A DNA stretch of 64,000 bases, taken from positions 5,325,501 through 5,389,500 of the forward strand of contig NZ_CP108036.1 of NCBI RefSeq assembly GCF_036170895.1. Direction: 5' to 3'. Source of the DNA: Streptomyces erythrochromogenes (GTDB taxonomy: Bacteria; Actinomycetota; Actinomycetes; Streptomycetales; Streptomycetaceae). The notes beneath the pieces were generated by a model. The model was not told the DNA's origin. It worked only from the letters and a program-made list of their open reading frames with translations, and searched no databases. This document shows, piece after piece, positions 34,196 through 44,497 of the stretch. Numbering within the stretch: position 1 is the stretch's first letter; each line of letters starts with the position of its first letter. The position numbers and the translations under genes were made by a program.

Positions 34196-35830
34196 GTGGT
34201 GACCTTGGATGTTCGGCCTCAGCTGCTCGATGCCCTGTCCGCCCTGCGCGACCGGGTCGCGTCCGTACGTCTGCCGTTGCCCCTGCCCGGTGCCCCACGG
34301 GCCCGTCAGACCAGAGCCGAGCTGCTGGCGCAGCTCGACGACTACCTCGTACCGCGCCTGAAGGCGCCCGAGGCGCCTCTGCTCGCCGTGGTCGGCGGGT
34401 CCACCGGGGCCGGTAAGTCCACCCTCGTCAACTCCCTCGTAGGACGCCAGGTCAGCGAAGCGGGCGTGCTGCGCCCGACCACCCGCACACCGGTGCTCGT
34501 CTGCCACCCCGACGACCACCACTGGTTCGCCGGGATGCGCGTACTGCCCGACCTGATGCGGGTCTGGGTACCGCACGAGGACGACGACGCGCCCCCCAAA
34601 GCCGCCTCCCGGCGCCCGGGCCGCGGCCACGTCGGGGCCCAGGGCGGCCACGAGACCCGCGAGATGCGGATCGAGACCGTCACCAGCCTGCCGCGCGGCC
34701 TCGCCATCCTCGACGCCCCCGACATCGACTCCCTCGTGGTCGACAACCGGACCCTCGCCGCCGAACTCATCTGCGCCGCCGACGTCTGGGTGATGGTCAC
34801 CACCGCCTCGCGGTACGCCGACGCCGTCCCCTGGCACCTCCTGCGCACCGCCAAGCAGTACAAGGCCACCCTCATCACCGTCCTGGACCGGGTACCGCAC
34901 CAGGTGCTCGCCGAGGTCTCCCGCCAGTACGGGGCCCTGCTCACCAAGGCCGGACTGGGCGACGTACCGCGCTTCACCGTCCCCGAACTCCCCGAATCGA
35001 CCGGCGGCGGCGGACTGCTGCCCGCGAGCGCCGTCGCCCCGTTGTTCGCCTGGCTCGCCCACCACGCGCAGGACCCGGCCGCCCGCCAGTACGCAGTCGG
35101 GCGCACCGCCCTCGGCGCGCTGGACTCACTCAAGCGCCGGATGCCCGAACTCGCCTCCGCAGTCGCCGCCCAGCACGCCGCCGCCGTACGGCTGACCTCT
35201 GCCGTCGAGGACGCGTACCGGCGTGAGGGCAAGAGGGTCCGGGGCCGCCTCGACCGCGGCGCCGTACTGGCCGGCGACGCGCTGACCCGGTGGCGCGGCT
35301 ACCCGCTCGACACCAGCGCCGACGAACTGCTGGACTCCCTCGCCGAGTCCCTCGCCGCACTGCTCCAGTGCGCCGTCGCCGCCGCCGACGAGCGGATCGC
35401 CGAAGCCTGGCGGCGCGAACCGGCCTCCGGCGCGCTGGCCCTGCCCACCCCCGACCGGGAGGCGGCGGAACGTATCTGTATGGCCGTACGCCGCTGGCGG
35501 CGCGTGCTGGAAGAACTCGCCGAGGAGGAGGTGGCCCGGCTCGACAAGCAGCCCGCACCCGACGCCGACGCCGTCGCGGCCCTGCTCGTCACCGCGCTCC
35601 TCGGCGGCAAACGAGCCCGGCCCGCCGGGGAGAAGCTCGCCGAGCGGATCGGCGCCCAGGCCGCCCTGCGGCTGCGCGACAAGGGCGGGGAACTGGTCGG
35701 CGACCACCTCGACGAGGTGCTGCGCGGCGAACGCGACCGCCGCCTCGCCCCGTTGGAAGCACTCGAAGTGACCCCGGAACCGCAGGCCGAACTGATCGCC
35801 GCGCTGTCCGTACTGCAGAAGGAGAGGTGA
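34196..35830 (+). CDS. Dynamin-like / Era-like GTPase, first of a pair
   Basis: A 544-residue cytoplasmic P-loop GTPase. P-loop: [19 protein letters not shown] at about residue 66; G2/G3 region: RPTTRTPV and LDAPDIDS; the G4 position reads TVLDRV. After residue 270 it is helical with no membrane segment. It lies 4 bp upstream of a second GTPase that does have membrane segments, with which it probably works as a heteropair. This tandem architecture recalls bacterial dynamins and the YfjP/Der-like actinobacterial GTPase pairs, which act at the membrane. GTG starts at 34196 and 34199 are both possible. Confidence 0.83.
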   Translation: MVTLDVRPQLLDALSALRDRVASVRLPLPLPGAPRARQTRAELLAQLDDYLVPRLKAPEAPLLAVVGGSTGAGKSTLVNSLVGRQVSEAGVLRPTTRTPVLVCHPDDHHWFAGMRVLPDLMRVWVPHEDDDAPPKAASRRPGRGHVGAQGGHETREMRIETVTSLPRGLAILDAPDIDSLVVDNRTLAAELICAADVWVMVTTASRYADAVPWHLLRTAKQYKATLITVLDRVPHQVLAEVSRQYGALLTKAGLGDVPRFTVPELPESTGGGGLLPASAVAPLFAWLAHHAQDPAARQYAVGRTALGALDSLKRRMPELASAVAAQHAAAVRLTSAVEDAYRREGKRVRGRLDRGAVLAGDALTRWRGYPLDTSADELLDSLAESLAALLQCAVAAADERIAEAWRREPASGALALPTPDREAAERICMAVRRWRRVLEELAEEEVARLDKQPAPDADAVAALLVTALLGGKRARPAGEKLAERIGAQAALRLRDKGGELVGDHLDEVLRGERDRRLAPLEALEVTPEPQAELIAALSVLQKER

Positions 35831-35834
35831 CGCC

Positions 35835-37679
35835 GTGACCGCCCTGACCGACCGCACCGACGACCGCTGGGACGACGGGTTCATCGCGCGTTCCCGCCCC
35901 CGCCCCGTCGAAGCGGGCGAGGAGGACGCCGCCGACGCGGGCGACGAGGGCGACGAGGCGCTCGTACGGGCCGTCTCCGGCGCCGGCAGCGACGGGGGCA
36001 AGTCGTCCGCGCCCCCGCTCAGCCCCGAGGCGCAGGCCCTGCGCCAGCGCCTCGACGCGCTGCGCCAGCTGGTCGGGCTGTCCCGGACCCGGCTCGACGG
36101 CAAGACCCTCGCCGAGGCCGGACGGGTACTGGACGAGGCCGCCGCACGCCGCGGGCTCTCGCCCCAGCACACGGTCGTCGCGATCGCCGGAGCGACCGGA
36201 AGCGGCAAGTCCACGCTCTTCAATTCACTCGCCGGGGTGCAGATCTCCGAGACCGGGCTGCGCCGCCCGACCACCGCCGCGCCCATCGCGTGCAGTTGGT
36301 CGGACGGGGCAGCCGGGCTGCTGGACCGGCTGGAGATCCCCGGACGGCTGCGGCGCCGGCCCCGCGAGACCTCCGAGGCCGAGGCCCTGCGCGGGATGGT
36401 CCTCGTGGACCTGCCGGACCTGGACTCGGCGCTCGTCGCGCACCGCGAGCACGTGGACCGCGTACTGGCGCTGGTCGACGCCGTGGTGTGGGTCGTGGAC
36501 CCGGAGAAGTACGCCGACGCGGTGCTGCACGAGCGGTACCTGCGGCCGCTGGCCGGACACGCCGAGGTGACCTTCGTCGTGCTCAACCAGGTGGACCGGC
36601 TGCCCGGGGAGGCCGCCGACCTCGTCCTGGACGACCTGCGCCGGCTGCTCGACGAGGACGGCATCGCGCTCGGCGAGCACGGCGAGCCCGGCGCCACCGT
36701 CCTCGGGCTGTCCGCGCTGACCGGCGAGGGCGTCGGGGAGCTGCGCGAACTCCTCGGACAGTTCACCCAGGAGAAGGGCGCCGCGACCCGGCGGATCTCG
36801 GCGGACGTGGACCGCGCCGCCGTCCGGCTGCGGCCGCTCTACGTCGCCGACGGGCACGGCGGACCCGAGATCGGGGAGGCGGCGCGCGCCGAGTTCGAGG
36901 ACCGGCTCGCCGAGGCGGTCGGGGCCTGCGCGGCCGGACTCGCCGCCGAACGGGCCTGGCGGCGCAACGCGGGCAAGGCGTGCGGGACTCCGTGGCTGAG
37001 GCTGTGGCGCTGGTACGAGAACCGGCGCGCGCCGCGCACCCTGGCGGGCCTGGCCGCCCTGGCGGCGATCGGCGGCCGGGGCCAGACGGTCGCGCCCGCG
37101 CCGGTCGAGGAGGAGGTGACCGCGCGTCAGCGGGTGGAGCAGGCCGTACGGGTCGTCGCCGACGAAGCGGTCGCGGGCCTGCCCGACCCGTGGGCGCAGG
37201 CCGTCCGGGAGACGGCGGTGCGCGGCGCCGACAGGCTTCCGGAGGCGCTGGACGAGATCGCGGTGACCCTCGGGGCCGCGGTCGCGGTGCCGAACGCGAA
37301 ACCGCCGCGGCCCGCGTGGTGGCCGGTGGCGGTGCTGGCGCAGGCGGCCATGACGCTGCTCCAGATCTTCGGCGGGCTGTGGCTCGTGGGGCAGATCGTC
37401 GGGGTCCTGGAACCGGAGCTGATGCCGCCGGTGCTGCTGATGGTGGCGGGCATCATCGGCGGTCCGCTCGTGGAATGGGCCTGCTCGATCGCGGCCCGGG
37501 GACCCGCGCGGAGGTACGGCCAGGACGCGGAGCGCAGGCTGCGGCAGGCGGCGGCCGGGTGCGGACGGGCCCGGGTGCTGGAACCGGTGGCGGCGGAGCT
37601 GCTGCGCTACCGGGAGGTGCGGGAGCAGTACGCGACGGTCGCCGCAGGGGGGAGCCGGTTGTCCACAACCCGCCAGTAG
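35835..37679 (+). CDS. Membrane-associated GTPase, second of the pair
   Basis: A 614-residue GTPase with an acidic, disordered N-terminus (about 1-70). P-loop AIAGATGSGKSTLFNSLAG at about residue 117, G2 GLRRPTTAAPIAC, G3-like VDLPDLDS, G4 VLNQVDRLPG and G5-like LSALTGEG. Two hydrophobic segments near 495-545 (MTLLQIFGGLWLVGQIVGV, then LMPPVLLMVAGIIGGPLVEW) form a membrane hairpin. GTG 35835 lies 4 bp after the first GTPase with GGAGAGG upstream, so they are translationally coupled. Function is inferred as membrane remodelling or protection. Confidence 0.85.
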   Translation: MTALTDRTDDRWDDGFIARSRPRPVEAGEEDAADAGDEGDEALVRAVSGAGSDGGKSSAPPLSPEAQALRQRLDALRQLVGLSRTRLDGKTLAEAGRVLDEAAARRGLSPQHTVVAIAGATGSGKSTLFNSLAGVQISETGLRRPTTAAPIACSWSDGAAGLLDRLEIPGRLRRRPRETSEAEALRGMVLVDLPDLDSALVAHREHVDRVLALVDAVVWVVDPEKYADAVLHERYLRPLAGHAEVTFVVLNQVDRLPGEAADLVLDDLRRLLDEDGIALGEHGEPGATVLGLSALTGEGVGELRELLGQFTQEKGAATRRISADVDRAAVRLRPLYVADGHGGPEIGEAARAEFEDRLAEAVGACAAGLAAERAWRRNAGKACGTPWLRLWRWYENRRAPRTLAGLAALAAIGGRGQTVAPAPVEEEVTARQRVEQAVRVVADEAVAGLPDPWAQAVRETAVRGADRLPEALDEIAVTLGAAVAVPNAKPPRPAWWPVAVLAQAAMTLLQIFGGLWLVGQIVGVLEPELMPPVLLMVAGIIGGPLVEWACSIAARGPARRYGQDAERRLRQAAAGCGRARVLEPVAAELLRYREVREQYATVAAGGSRLSTTRQ

Positions 37680-37779
37680 TCCACAGGCCGGAGCGGGGGA
37701 CCGGCCGCCGGCCGCAGCATGGCTCGTAGCCCGTACGGATGGTCCGTGCGGGACGGGACGACGGGGGAGGGCGGCCGGG

Positions 37780-38187
37780 ATGTACGACACCCAGGTGACG
37801 CTGGTGGGACATGTGGCGACGCAGGTCGACTACAAGGAGACGGTGAACGGCCCGTCGGCGCGGTTCCGGTTCGCGGTGACGCCCCGGTACTTCGACCGGC
37901 GCAAGGACGCCTGGACGGACGGCACGACCAGCTTCTACACCGTGTGGGCGCGGCGCACCCTCGCGGTGAACCTCGCCGGTTCCGTATCGGTGGGCGAGCC
38001 GCTGGTGGTGCACGGGAGGCTGCGCGTGCGGGACGACCCGCCCGACGGGGAGGGCAACCGGTGGTTCAGCGCGGAGATCGACGCGACCGCCATCGGGCAC
38101 GATCTGAACCGGGGCACGGCGGCCTTCAGGCGCGTGGTGAGAACCGATCATCCGCTGATGGACACTCAGAAGGCGGCGGTGGGTTGA
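37780..38187 (+). CDS. Short single-stranded DNA-binding protein paralogue
   Basis: A 135-residue OB-fold protein: QVTLVGHVATQVDYKETVNG opens the fold, and RFRFAVTPRYFDRR, FYTVWARRTLAVNLAGSVSVG and GEPLVVHGRLRVR are the usual SSB strands. It ends at DTQKAAVG and has no glycine-rich linker or acidic DDDIPF-type tip, so it cannot recruit repair partners in the normal way. Streptomyces carries a main SsbA plus short SsbB-type paralogues linked to development or natural DNA handling; this looks like a third or SsbB-type copy. ATG 37780 follows GGGAGGG. Confidence 0.85.
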   Translation: MYDTQVTLVGHVATQVDYKETVNGPSARFRFAVTPRYFDRRKDAWTDGTTSFYTVWARRTLAVNLAGSVSVGEPLVVHGRLRVRDDPPDGEGNRWFSAEIDATAIGHDLNRGTAAFRRVVRTDHPLMDTQKAAVG

Positions 38188-38255
38188 GTGTTCGAGGCGG
38201 ATAGGATTCCCCGGTACTCACGGGCACCTGGGTCTTTGGCCCGAAGGGGAAGACT

Positions 38256-39536
38256 GTGTCGATTGCCGTTCCCGCATCCTCCACTCCTGCTCCCGCTCCT
38301 GCTGTTCCCGCACCTGCTCCTGCTGTTCCCGCGCCTGCTCCCGCCCCGCTCGAACACGCCGGGGCGGTACGGGGCTCCGCGCGCCGGCCGCTCGCGGCCG
38401 CCCTGCTGGCCGCGGCCCTCACCGCCGCGCCCGGCGCCCGGGCCGCCGCCGACTCCGGCCCGGCCGCGCCCCGCGCACCGGAGGGCGCGAGCGCCGTGCT
38501 GGACGGGCTGAAGACGTTCGGGCAGGCGGTCCTCCACGGCGGCGACGGATCGGTGCGGAACATCCCCGCCGGCCTGTACGAGATGCGGGTCGACGGCGGC
38601 GGGATGCTCCAGACGTACGGCGTCGGGGTGGCGGGCAACGCCCAGCCGCAGGCCCGGTACACGGAGAGCGGCTGGAGCGGCAGTCCGCTGGCGGGCAACG
38701 GGCAGGCCGGCCGGATCCGCTGGGTGCTGGAGCACTCCTACCCGCAGCTGAACGACCTGGCCGGGCTCGCCAAGGCGGCCGGTGCCGTCTCGCTCACCGC
38801 GGAGAGCGCGGCGGCCGGGACCCAGGTGGCGATCTGGCGGCTCGCGGACGGAGTGCGGGTCGAGGCGACGGACCCGTCCGCGGAGAAGCTTGCCGACTAC
38901 CTCCAGCGGGCGGCGGGACAGATGCCGGAGCCGCCCGCCTCGCTGGGGCTCGACCCCGGCGACGTCTCGGGGCCGGTGGGTGCGCGGCTCGGCCCGGTGA
39001 CCGTGCGCACCGGGGCGCGCAGCGTGTCGGTCGTCCCGGACGCGGCGGCCGTCGCCATGGGGGTGCGCGTGGTGGACGCCGACGGGCAGCCGCTGACCAC
39101 GGCGGTCAACGGGAGCCGGATCTACTTCGAGGTGCCCGCGGGCACCCCCGACGGGACGGCCTCGGTCACCGTCCAGGGGGCGACCAGGGTGCCGGTCGGC
39201 CGGGTCTTCACCAGCGGCGTCCCTGCCCAGGCGCAGATCGTGGCCGGCTCCAGCGAGTCCGTGGCGGCCGCCACGGCGCGGGCGGCCTGGCAGCCGCCCC
39301 CGCCTCCCGAGGCCGGTGCGACCCCGGCATCGGACCCGGGCACCGGCTCGGCGGCGGTCGCGCTGGGCGCGCAGTCCGCGTCGCTCCCCACCACCTCCCC
39401 GGACGAGGAACGGCTGGCGACCAGCGGCAGCTCGGCGGCCACGCCCGTCATCGCCTCCCTGGCGGTGGGCCTGGTCGTGCTGGGGGGCCTGGTCGTCCTG
39501 CTGCTGCGCAAGCGCCCGCTCGACGAGGAGCAGTAG
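38256..39536 (+). CDS. Thioester-domain-type surface protein lacking the thioester Cys
   Basis: A 426-residue exported protein. A 40-residue Pro/Ala repeat region precedes the signal peptide (SARRPLAAALLAAALTAAPG, cleavage near ARA). Residues 78-230 match the Streptomyces Cys-Gln thioester domain: RYTESGWSGSPLAGN, RIRWVLEHSYPQLNDLAGLA and AAAGTQVAIWRL. Gln190 of TQVAIW is kept, but the usual YCID is YGVG (121-124), so the Cys is gone. The C-terminus has LATSG (387-391), a degenerate LAxTG sortase signal, then a membrane helix and RKRP tail. GTG 38256 follows AAGGGG. It is probably a surface protein that cannot make covalent thioester bonds. Confidence 0.82.
   Translation: MSIAVPASSTPAPAPAVPAPAPAVPAPAPAPLEHAGAVRGSARRPLAAALLAAALTAAPGARAAADSGPAAPRAPEGASAVLDGLKTFGQAVLHGGDGSVRNIPAGLYEMRVDGGGMLQTYGVGVAGNAQPQARYTESGWSGSPLAGNGQAGRIRWVLEHSYPQLNDLAGLAKAAGAVSLTAESAAAGTQVAIWRLADGVRVEATDPSAEKLADYLQRAAGQMPEPPASLGLDPGDVSGPVGARLGPVTVRTGARSVSVVPDAAAVAMGVRVVDADGQPLTTAVNGSRIYFEVPAGTPDGTASVTVQGATRVPVGRVFTSGVPAQAQIVAGSSESVAAATARAAWQPPPPPEAGATPASDPGTGSAAVALGAQSASLPTTSPDEERLATSGSSAATPVIASLAVGLVVLGGLVVLLLRKRPLDEEQ
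38295..38332 (+). repeat. 21-bp tandem repeat in the N-terminus of the thioester-domain protein
   Basis: GCTCCTGCTGTTCCCGC occurs at 38295-38311 and again at 38316-38332, period 21, encoding the heptad PAPAPAV. It continues as a third degenerate copy. It gives the protein an unusually long, proline-rich N-region before its signal peptide. Confidence 0.85.
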
Positions 39537-39568
39537 GAGGAGCAGTGGGAAGAGAAGAGGAGCAGTAG
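39525..39568 (+). repeat. Repeated 12-mer across the stop codon
   Basis: GAGGAGCAGTAG ends the surface-protein gene (39525-39536), then GAGGAGCAGTGG (39537-39548) and GAGGAGCAGTAG (39557-39568) repeat it in the purine-rich intergenic sequence. The stop-containing 12-mer has been copied twice. Confidence 0.88.
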
Positions 39569-39638
39569 GAAGAGGAAGGGGAGGGCCGGCGTGGGCATCG
39601 GGCCGGTTCTGCCACGGGATCCGGGGTAGAGGCAGGAA

Positions 39639-41117
39639 ATGGTTGATCAAGAACTGACCTGGACCGGCGCCTTCGCGCGATGGGACCGCCGGCTCTTCGA
39701 CGCCGTGGCCCGCAGGCACTGGCCCGGCGCCGACCGGGTGCTGCCGCGCCTGGGGCGGGCCGCGAACCACGGGGTGCTGTGGGGTGGGGCCGCCGCGGCC
39801 ATCGCCGTCTTCGGATCGGCCGGCGCGCGCAAGGCGGCCCTGCGCGGGGCGGCCTCACTGGCCCTGGCCTCCTCGGCCATCAACACCGTCGGCAAGTGGT
39901 CCGTACGCCGTCCCCGGCCGCTGCTGGAGGGAGTGCCCGCGGTGCGGCAGCTGGCCGTGCAGCCGCAGACCACCTCCTTCCCGTCCGGGCACTCGGCATC
40001 GGCCTTCGCCTTCACCGCCGGGCTGGCGCTGGAGGCCCCCGCGCTGGGCGCCGTGCTTGCCCCGGTCGCCGCGTCGGTGGCGTTCTCCCGCGTCTACACC
40101 GGGGTGCACTACCCCTCCGACGTGGTCGCGGGGGCGGCGCTGGGCGTCGCCGCCGCGTTCGTCGTACGCCGGCTCGCCCGGGACGTGCAGGAGGCCCGGG
40201 CCGTGCCGGGCGACGAGCCGAAGGCCATCGGGGTACCGGCGCTGCCCGACGGGGCGGGGCTGACGGTGGTCGTCAACACCGGGTCGGGCACGTCCGCGGC
40301 CGTACGCGACGTACTGCGCACCCGGCTGCCCAAGGCCGAGGTGGTCGAGTGCGAGGGAGCGGACCTGCTTCCCGCACTGGCGGACGCGGCTTCGCGCGCC
40401 ACCGTCCTCGGGGTGTGCGGCGGCGACGGCACCGTCAACGCGGCCGCCACCGCAGCCCTGCGGGCCGGGGTGCCCCTGGCCGTGTTCCCCGGCGGCACCC
40501 TCAACCACTTCGCGCTCGACCTCGGCCTCATCGGTCCCGAGAGCACCTGCGAGGCCCTGGAGCACGGGGAGGCCGTCCACGTCGGCGTGGGCCGCTTCTC
40601 CCCGGGCCCCGGCCCCGACGGCGAACCCGGCTACTTCCTGAACAACTTCAGCATCGGCGCCTACCCGGAGCTGCTGCGCCACCGGCTGCGCTGGGCCCCG
40701 CGCATCGGCGGCGGCCCGGCCGCGCTGCTGGCGGCCTGGAAGGTCCTGCGCGCCGAGCGGCCCGTGCGGCTGAGCCTGGCCGGGCGGCCCCGAAGCGTCT
40801 GGCTGCTCTTCGCCGGCAACGGCACCTACCACGGCACCGGTCCCACCCCCGGCCGCCGCGACAGCGTCGGCGAGGGCTTCCTCGACCTGCGGGTCGTCTA
40901 CGGCGGCGGGCGGCCCGGCCCCCGACTGCTGGCCGCCGCGTTCGCCGGCCCGCTGAGCCGCTCCCCGGTCCACGCGGCCACCCACCTGCGCAGCCTGCGC
41001 GTCGGGGCCGTCCCGAAGGGCACCCCGCTGGCCTACGACGGCGAATACGCCAAGGCGTCGAGCGAGCTGGTCCTCGACACCCTCCCAAGAGCCCTCACGG
41101 TCTACCGCCCCCTCTGA
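39639..41117 (+). CDS. PAP2 phosphatase - diacylglycerol/lipid kinase fusion
   Basis: A 492-residue membrane protein. Residues 1-185 form a PAP2 lipid phosphatase with KWSVRRPRP, PSGHSAS and SRVYTGVHYPSDVVAG as catalytic motifs C1-C3 and several membrane helices. Residues 200-492 form a DAGK-catalytic domain with GVCGGDGTVNAAA and PGGTLNHFALDLG. The fusion could dephosphorylate and rephosphorylate lipids such as diacylglycerol or undecaprenol. Both active sites look intact. ATG 39639 follows AGGAA. It stands alone. Confidence 0.9.
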   Translation: MVDQELTWTGAFARWDRRLFDAVARRHWPGADRVLPRLGRAANHGVLWGGAAAAIAVFGSAGARKAALRGAASLALASSAINTVGKWSVRRPRPLLEGVPAVRQLAVQPQTTSFPSGHSASAFAFTAGLALEAPALGAVLAPVAASVAFSRVYTGVHYPSDVVAGAALGVAAAFVVRRLARDVQEARAVPGDEPKAIGVPALPDGAGLTVVVNTGSGTSAAVRDVLRTRLPKAEVVECEGADLLPALADAASRATVLGVCGGDGTVNAAATAALRAGVPLAVFPGGTLNHFALDLGLIGPESTCEALEHGEAVHVGVGRFSPGPGPDGEPGYFLNNFSIGAYPELLRHRLRWAPRIGGGPAALLAAWKVLRAERPVRLSLAGRPRSVWLLFAGNGTYHGTGPTPGRRDSVGEGFLDLRVVYGGGRPGPRLLAAAFAGPLSRSPVHAATHLRSLRVGAVPKGTPLAYDGEYAKASSELVLDTLPRALTVYRPL

Positions 41118-41251
41118 CCGGCGCGCCGTCTCACCGGCTCACCGGCGCGCACCGGCGCTCTCGGCGAGCGACTGCACTGCATCCTTCGGCCTACTGCTTT
41201 CTCGGCCCTGTGGAGGACGATCCCGCGGCGGCGCCGCGAGAGGGTTGATCC

Positions 41252-41479
41252 GTGCGGACAGCCATCGGATACACCATCGAAAGCATCGGCTACGTCGTAG
41301 GGGCCCAGGGGCTGGTCAGCTTCGCTTCGCAGACCTTCTTCGGCACGGAGTGGGGGTGGCTGCACAAGGTCGTCGACCTTCCGTCCACCGCCCACCTCGG
41401 CATCGTCGCCGTGGGGCTGGCGCTCGTCGTCGTCGGAGTGAGGACGCGGCAGGCGCCCGCGCGCCGGGACATCGCCTGA
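41252..41479 (+). CDS. Small membrane protein of unknown function
   Basis: A 75-residue protein with two hydrophobic stretches (AIGYTIESIGYVVGAQGLVS and LGIVAVGLALVVVGV) and an arginine-rich C-terminus. It starts at GTG 41252. It lies 81 bp upstream of ettA. Codon use is normal for the window, and its Gly/Val-rich segments look like true membrane spans. No family was recognised. Confidence 0.6.
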   Translation: MRTAIGYTIESIGYVVGAQGLVSFASQTFFGTEWGWLHKVVDLPSTAHLGIVAVGLALVVVGVRTRQAPARRDIA

Positions 41480-41559
41480 CCTACCCATTCGCCCGCGGGT
41501 ATGGACGTACGGCAGTATGGGGTGTATCTGCCCACCATCGATCTGCCGGACGGTTTCTC

Positions 41560-43224
<1,665 letters not shown>

Positions 43225-43246
43225 GGGGAGCTCTGAGGTCACGGCC

Positions 43247-43696
43247 ATGGCCAGACACCAATACCGTTGCCCCCTGCGCTGGGCGGACATGGATGCCTTC
43301 GGGCACGTCAACAACGTCGTCTTCCTCCGCTATCTGGAGGAGGCGCGGATCGACTTCATGTTCCGCCTCGCGCCGGGGGAGGGCAGCGAGTCCTTCACGG
43401 GCGGATCCGTCGTGGCCCGCCACGAGATCGACTACAAGCTGCCCCTCGTGCACCGTCACGAGCCGGTCCTCATCGAGTCCTGGGTGACCCGGATCGGCGC
43501 CGCTTCCCTGACCATCCGCTACGAGGTCAAGGACGAGGCGACCGAGGACCGGCCGGAGACCGTCTACGTGCGCGCGGAGACCGTGGTCGTGCCCTACAAC
43601 CTCGCCGCGGGACGGCCCCGCCGCATCACGGCCGAGGAGAGGCACTTCCTGGAGGAGTACCTCGACGAGCCGCGTTCTGAGGCCATCGCGGCATGA
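43247..43696 (+). CDS. Acyl-CoA thioesterase (4-hydroxybenzoyl-CoA type hot-dog fold)
   Basis: A 149-residue hot-dog-fold thioesterase. The catalytic-region signature is RWADMDAFGHVNNVVFLRYLEEARIDF, with the Asp of DAFGHVNN as the nucleophile or base. A beta-strand block reads VVARHEIDYKLPLVHRHEPV. It should hydrolyse an acyl-CoA of unknown chain. It overlaps the next gene by 4 bp (ATGA) and lies 22 bp after ettA, so ettA, this gene and the next form a probable operon. Confidence 0.88.
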   Translation: MARHQYRCPLRWADMDAFGHVNNVVFLRYLEEARIDFMFRLAPGEGSESFTGGSVVARHEIDYKLPLVHRHEPVLIESWVTRIGAASLTIRYEVKDEATEDRPETVYVRAETVVVPYNLAAGRPRRITAEERHFLEEYLDEPRSEAIAA

Positions 43697-44403
43697 TCGA
43701 GCAGCTGCGCTTCGCCGATTCCGGGGAGGCGGCGGACCTCGCCGCCTTCCTGGGCCGGCTGGTGCACTACGACCGGGCCGCCGCCGTCCGCCTCCAGGCG
43801 GGCGGCGGCGCGCTCGGCGTGTTCGGACGGCCGCCCTCCTTCGAGGTCCTGGCCATCCGCACCGTGCGGCTCGCCGTCCCCGTGGGGACGCCGCTGGACG
43901 TGACGGTGTCCGCCGGAGAGCTCCTGGAATCCGTGGACGAGGCCTCGGCCGAGGCCACCGTGCCCGGGCCGGTCACCGGACCGCCCTGGACCGGGGTGCT
44001 CCCGCCCCGCGGCGGCTGGCGGCAGGTGCCGGGGCTGCCCGGACCCGAGGCGATCGCGGCGGCCGTCGCGGCCTCCGTCGCCGAGTTCCGGGCCCGTGAC
44101 GAGGCCCTGCCCGCGCAGCACCGGACCCGGTCCGAGCGCGACCGCATCGGCCGCGAGATCTGGTCCCGCACCCTGGGCGACACCGAGCTCCCGCTGCGCG
44201 TCGCGCACGCCGCGCAGTCCCTGGGTTTCCTGCGACCGGTACGCGCCTCCGTGCCCGCCCCCGCGTCCGCAGCCGCCCCCGATCCCGTGGCGCTGCTCGC
44301 CTCCGGGAGCTGGCTGCGGCTGCGCACCCCGTACGGCTCGGTGGCCACCCGCCGCCCCGGCGCCACCGGCGGCCTCGGCGCCTTCCAGGTCCGTCCGGTC
44401 TGA
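43693..44403 (+). CDS. Conserved hypothetical protein
   Basis: A 236-residue protein that starts in an ATGA overlap with the thioesterase gene. It has an N-terminal alpha/beta part (IEQLRFADSGEAADLAAFLG, LVHYDRAAAVRLQAGGG), a variable proline/glycine-rich middle and a helical region with PAQHRTRSERDRIGREIW. No signal or membrane helices. I do not recognise a family with known function; the tight coupling to the thioesterase suggests a shared process. Confidence 0.8.
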   Translation: MIEQLRFADSGEAADLAAFLGRLVHYDRAAAVRLQAGGGALGVFGRPPSFEVLAIRTVRLAVPVGTPLDVTVSAGELLESVDEASAEATVPGPVTGPPWTGVLPPRGGWRQVPGLPGPEAIAAAVAASVAEFRARDEALPAQHRTRSERDRIGREIWSRTLGDTELPLRVAHAAQSLGFLRPVRASVPAPASAAAPDPVALLASGSWLRLRTPYGSVATRRPGATGGLGAFQVRPV

Positions 44404-44450
44404 CCCGCGGTCCGCGCGAGGCCCGCGGTCCGCGAGGCCCGCGGGCCGCG
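44404..44450. repeat. Intergenic tandem repeat, GC-rich
   Basis: Three degenerate copies of CCCGCGGTCCGCGAGG follow the hypothetical gene: 44404-44421 with an extra CG, 44422-44437 exact, and 44438-44450 shortened. They lie in the 94-bp gap before the convergent globin gene. Confidence 0.75.
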
Positions 44451-44497
44451 ATCGCCGTCCGGCCGGACCCTGTCCTGCCGCGCCCCAGCCGCCTTCC

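Noticed and set aside
34168..34416. An 82-codon frame starting at ATG 34168 upstream of the first GTPase
   Set aside because: It overlaps the GTPase in another frame and has no ribosome site or recognisable sequence.
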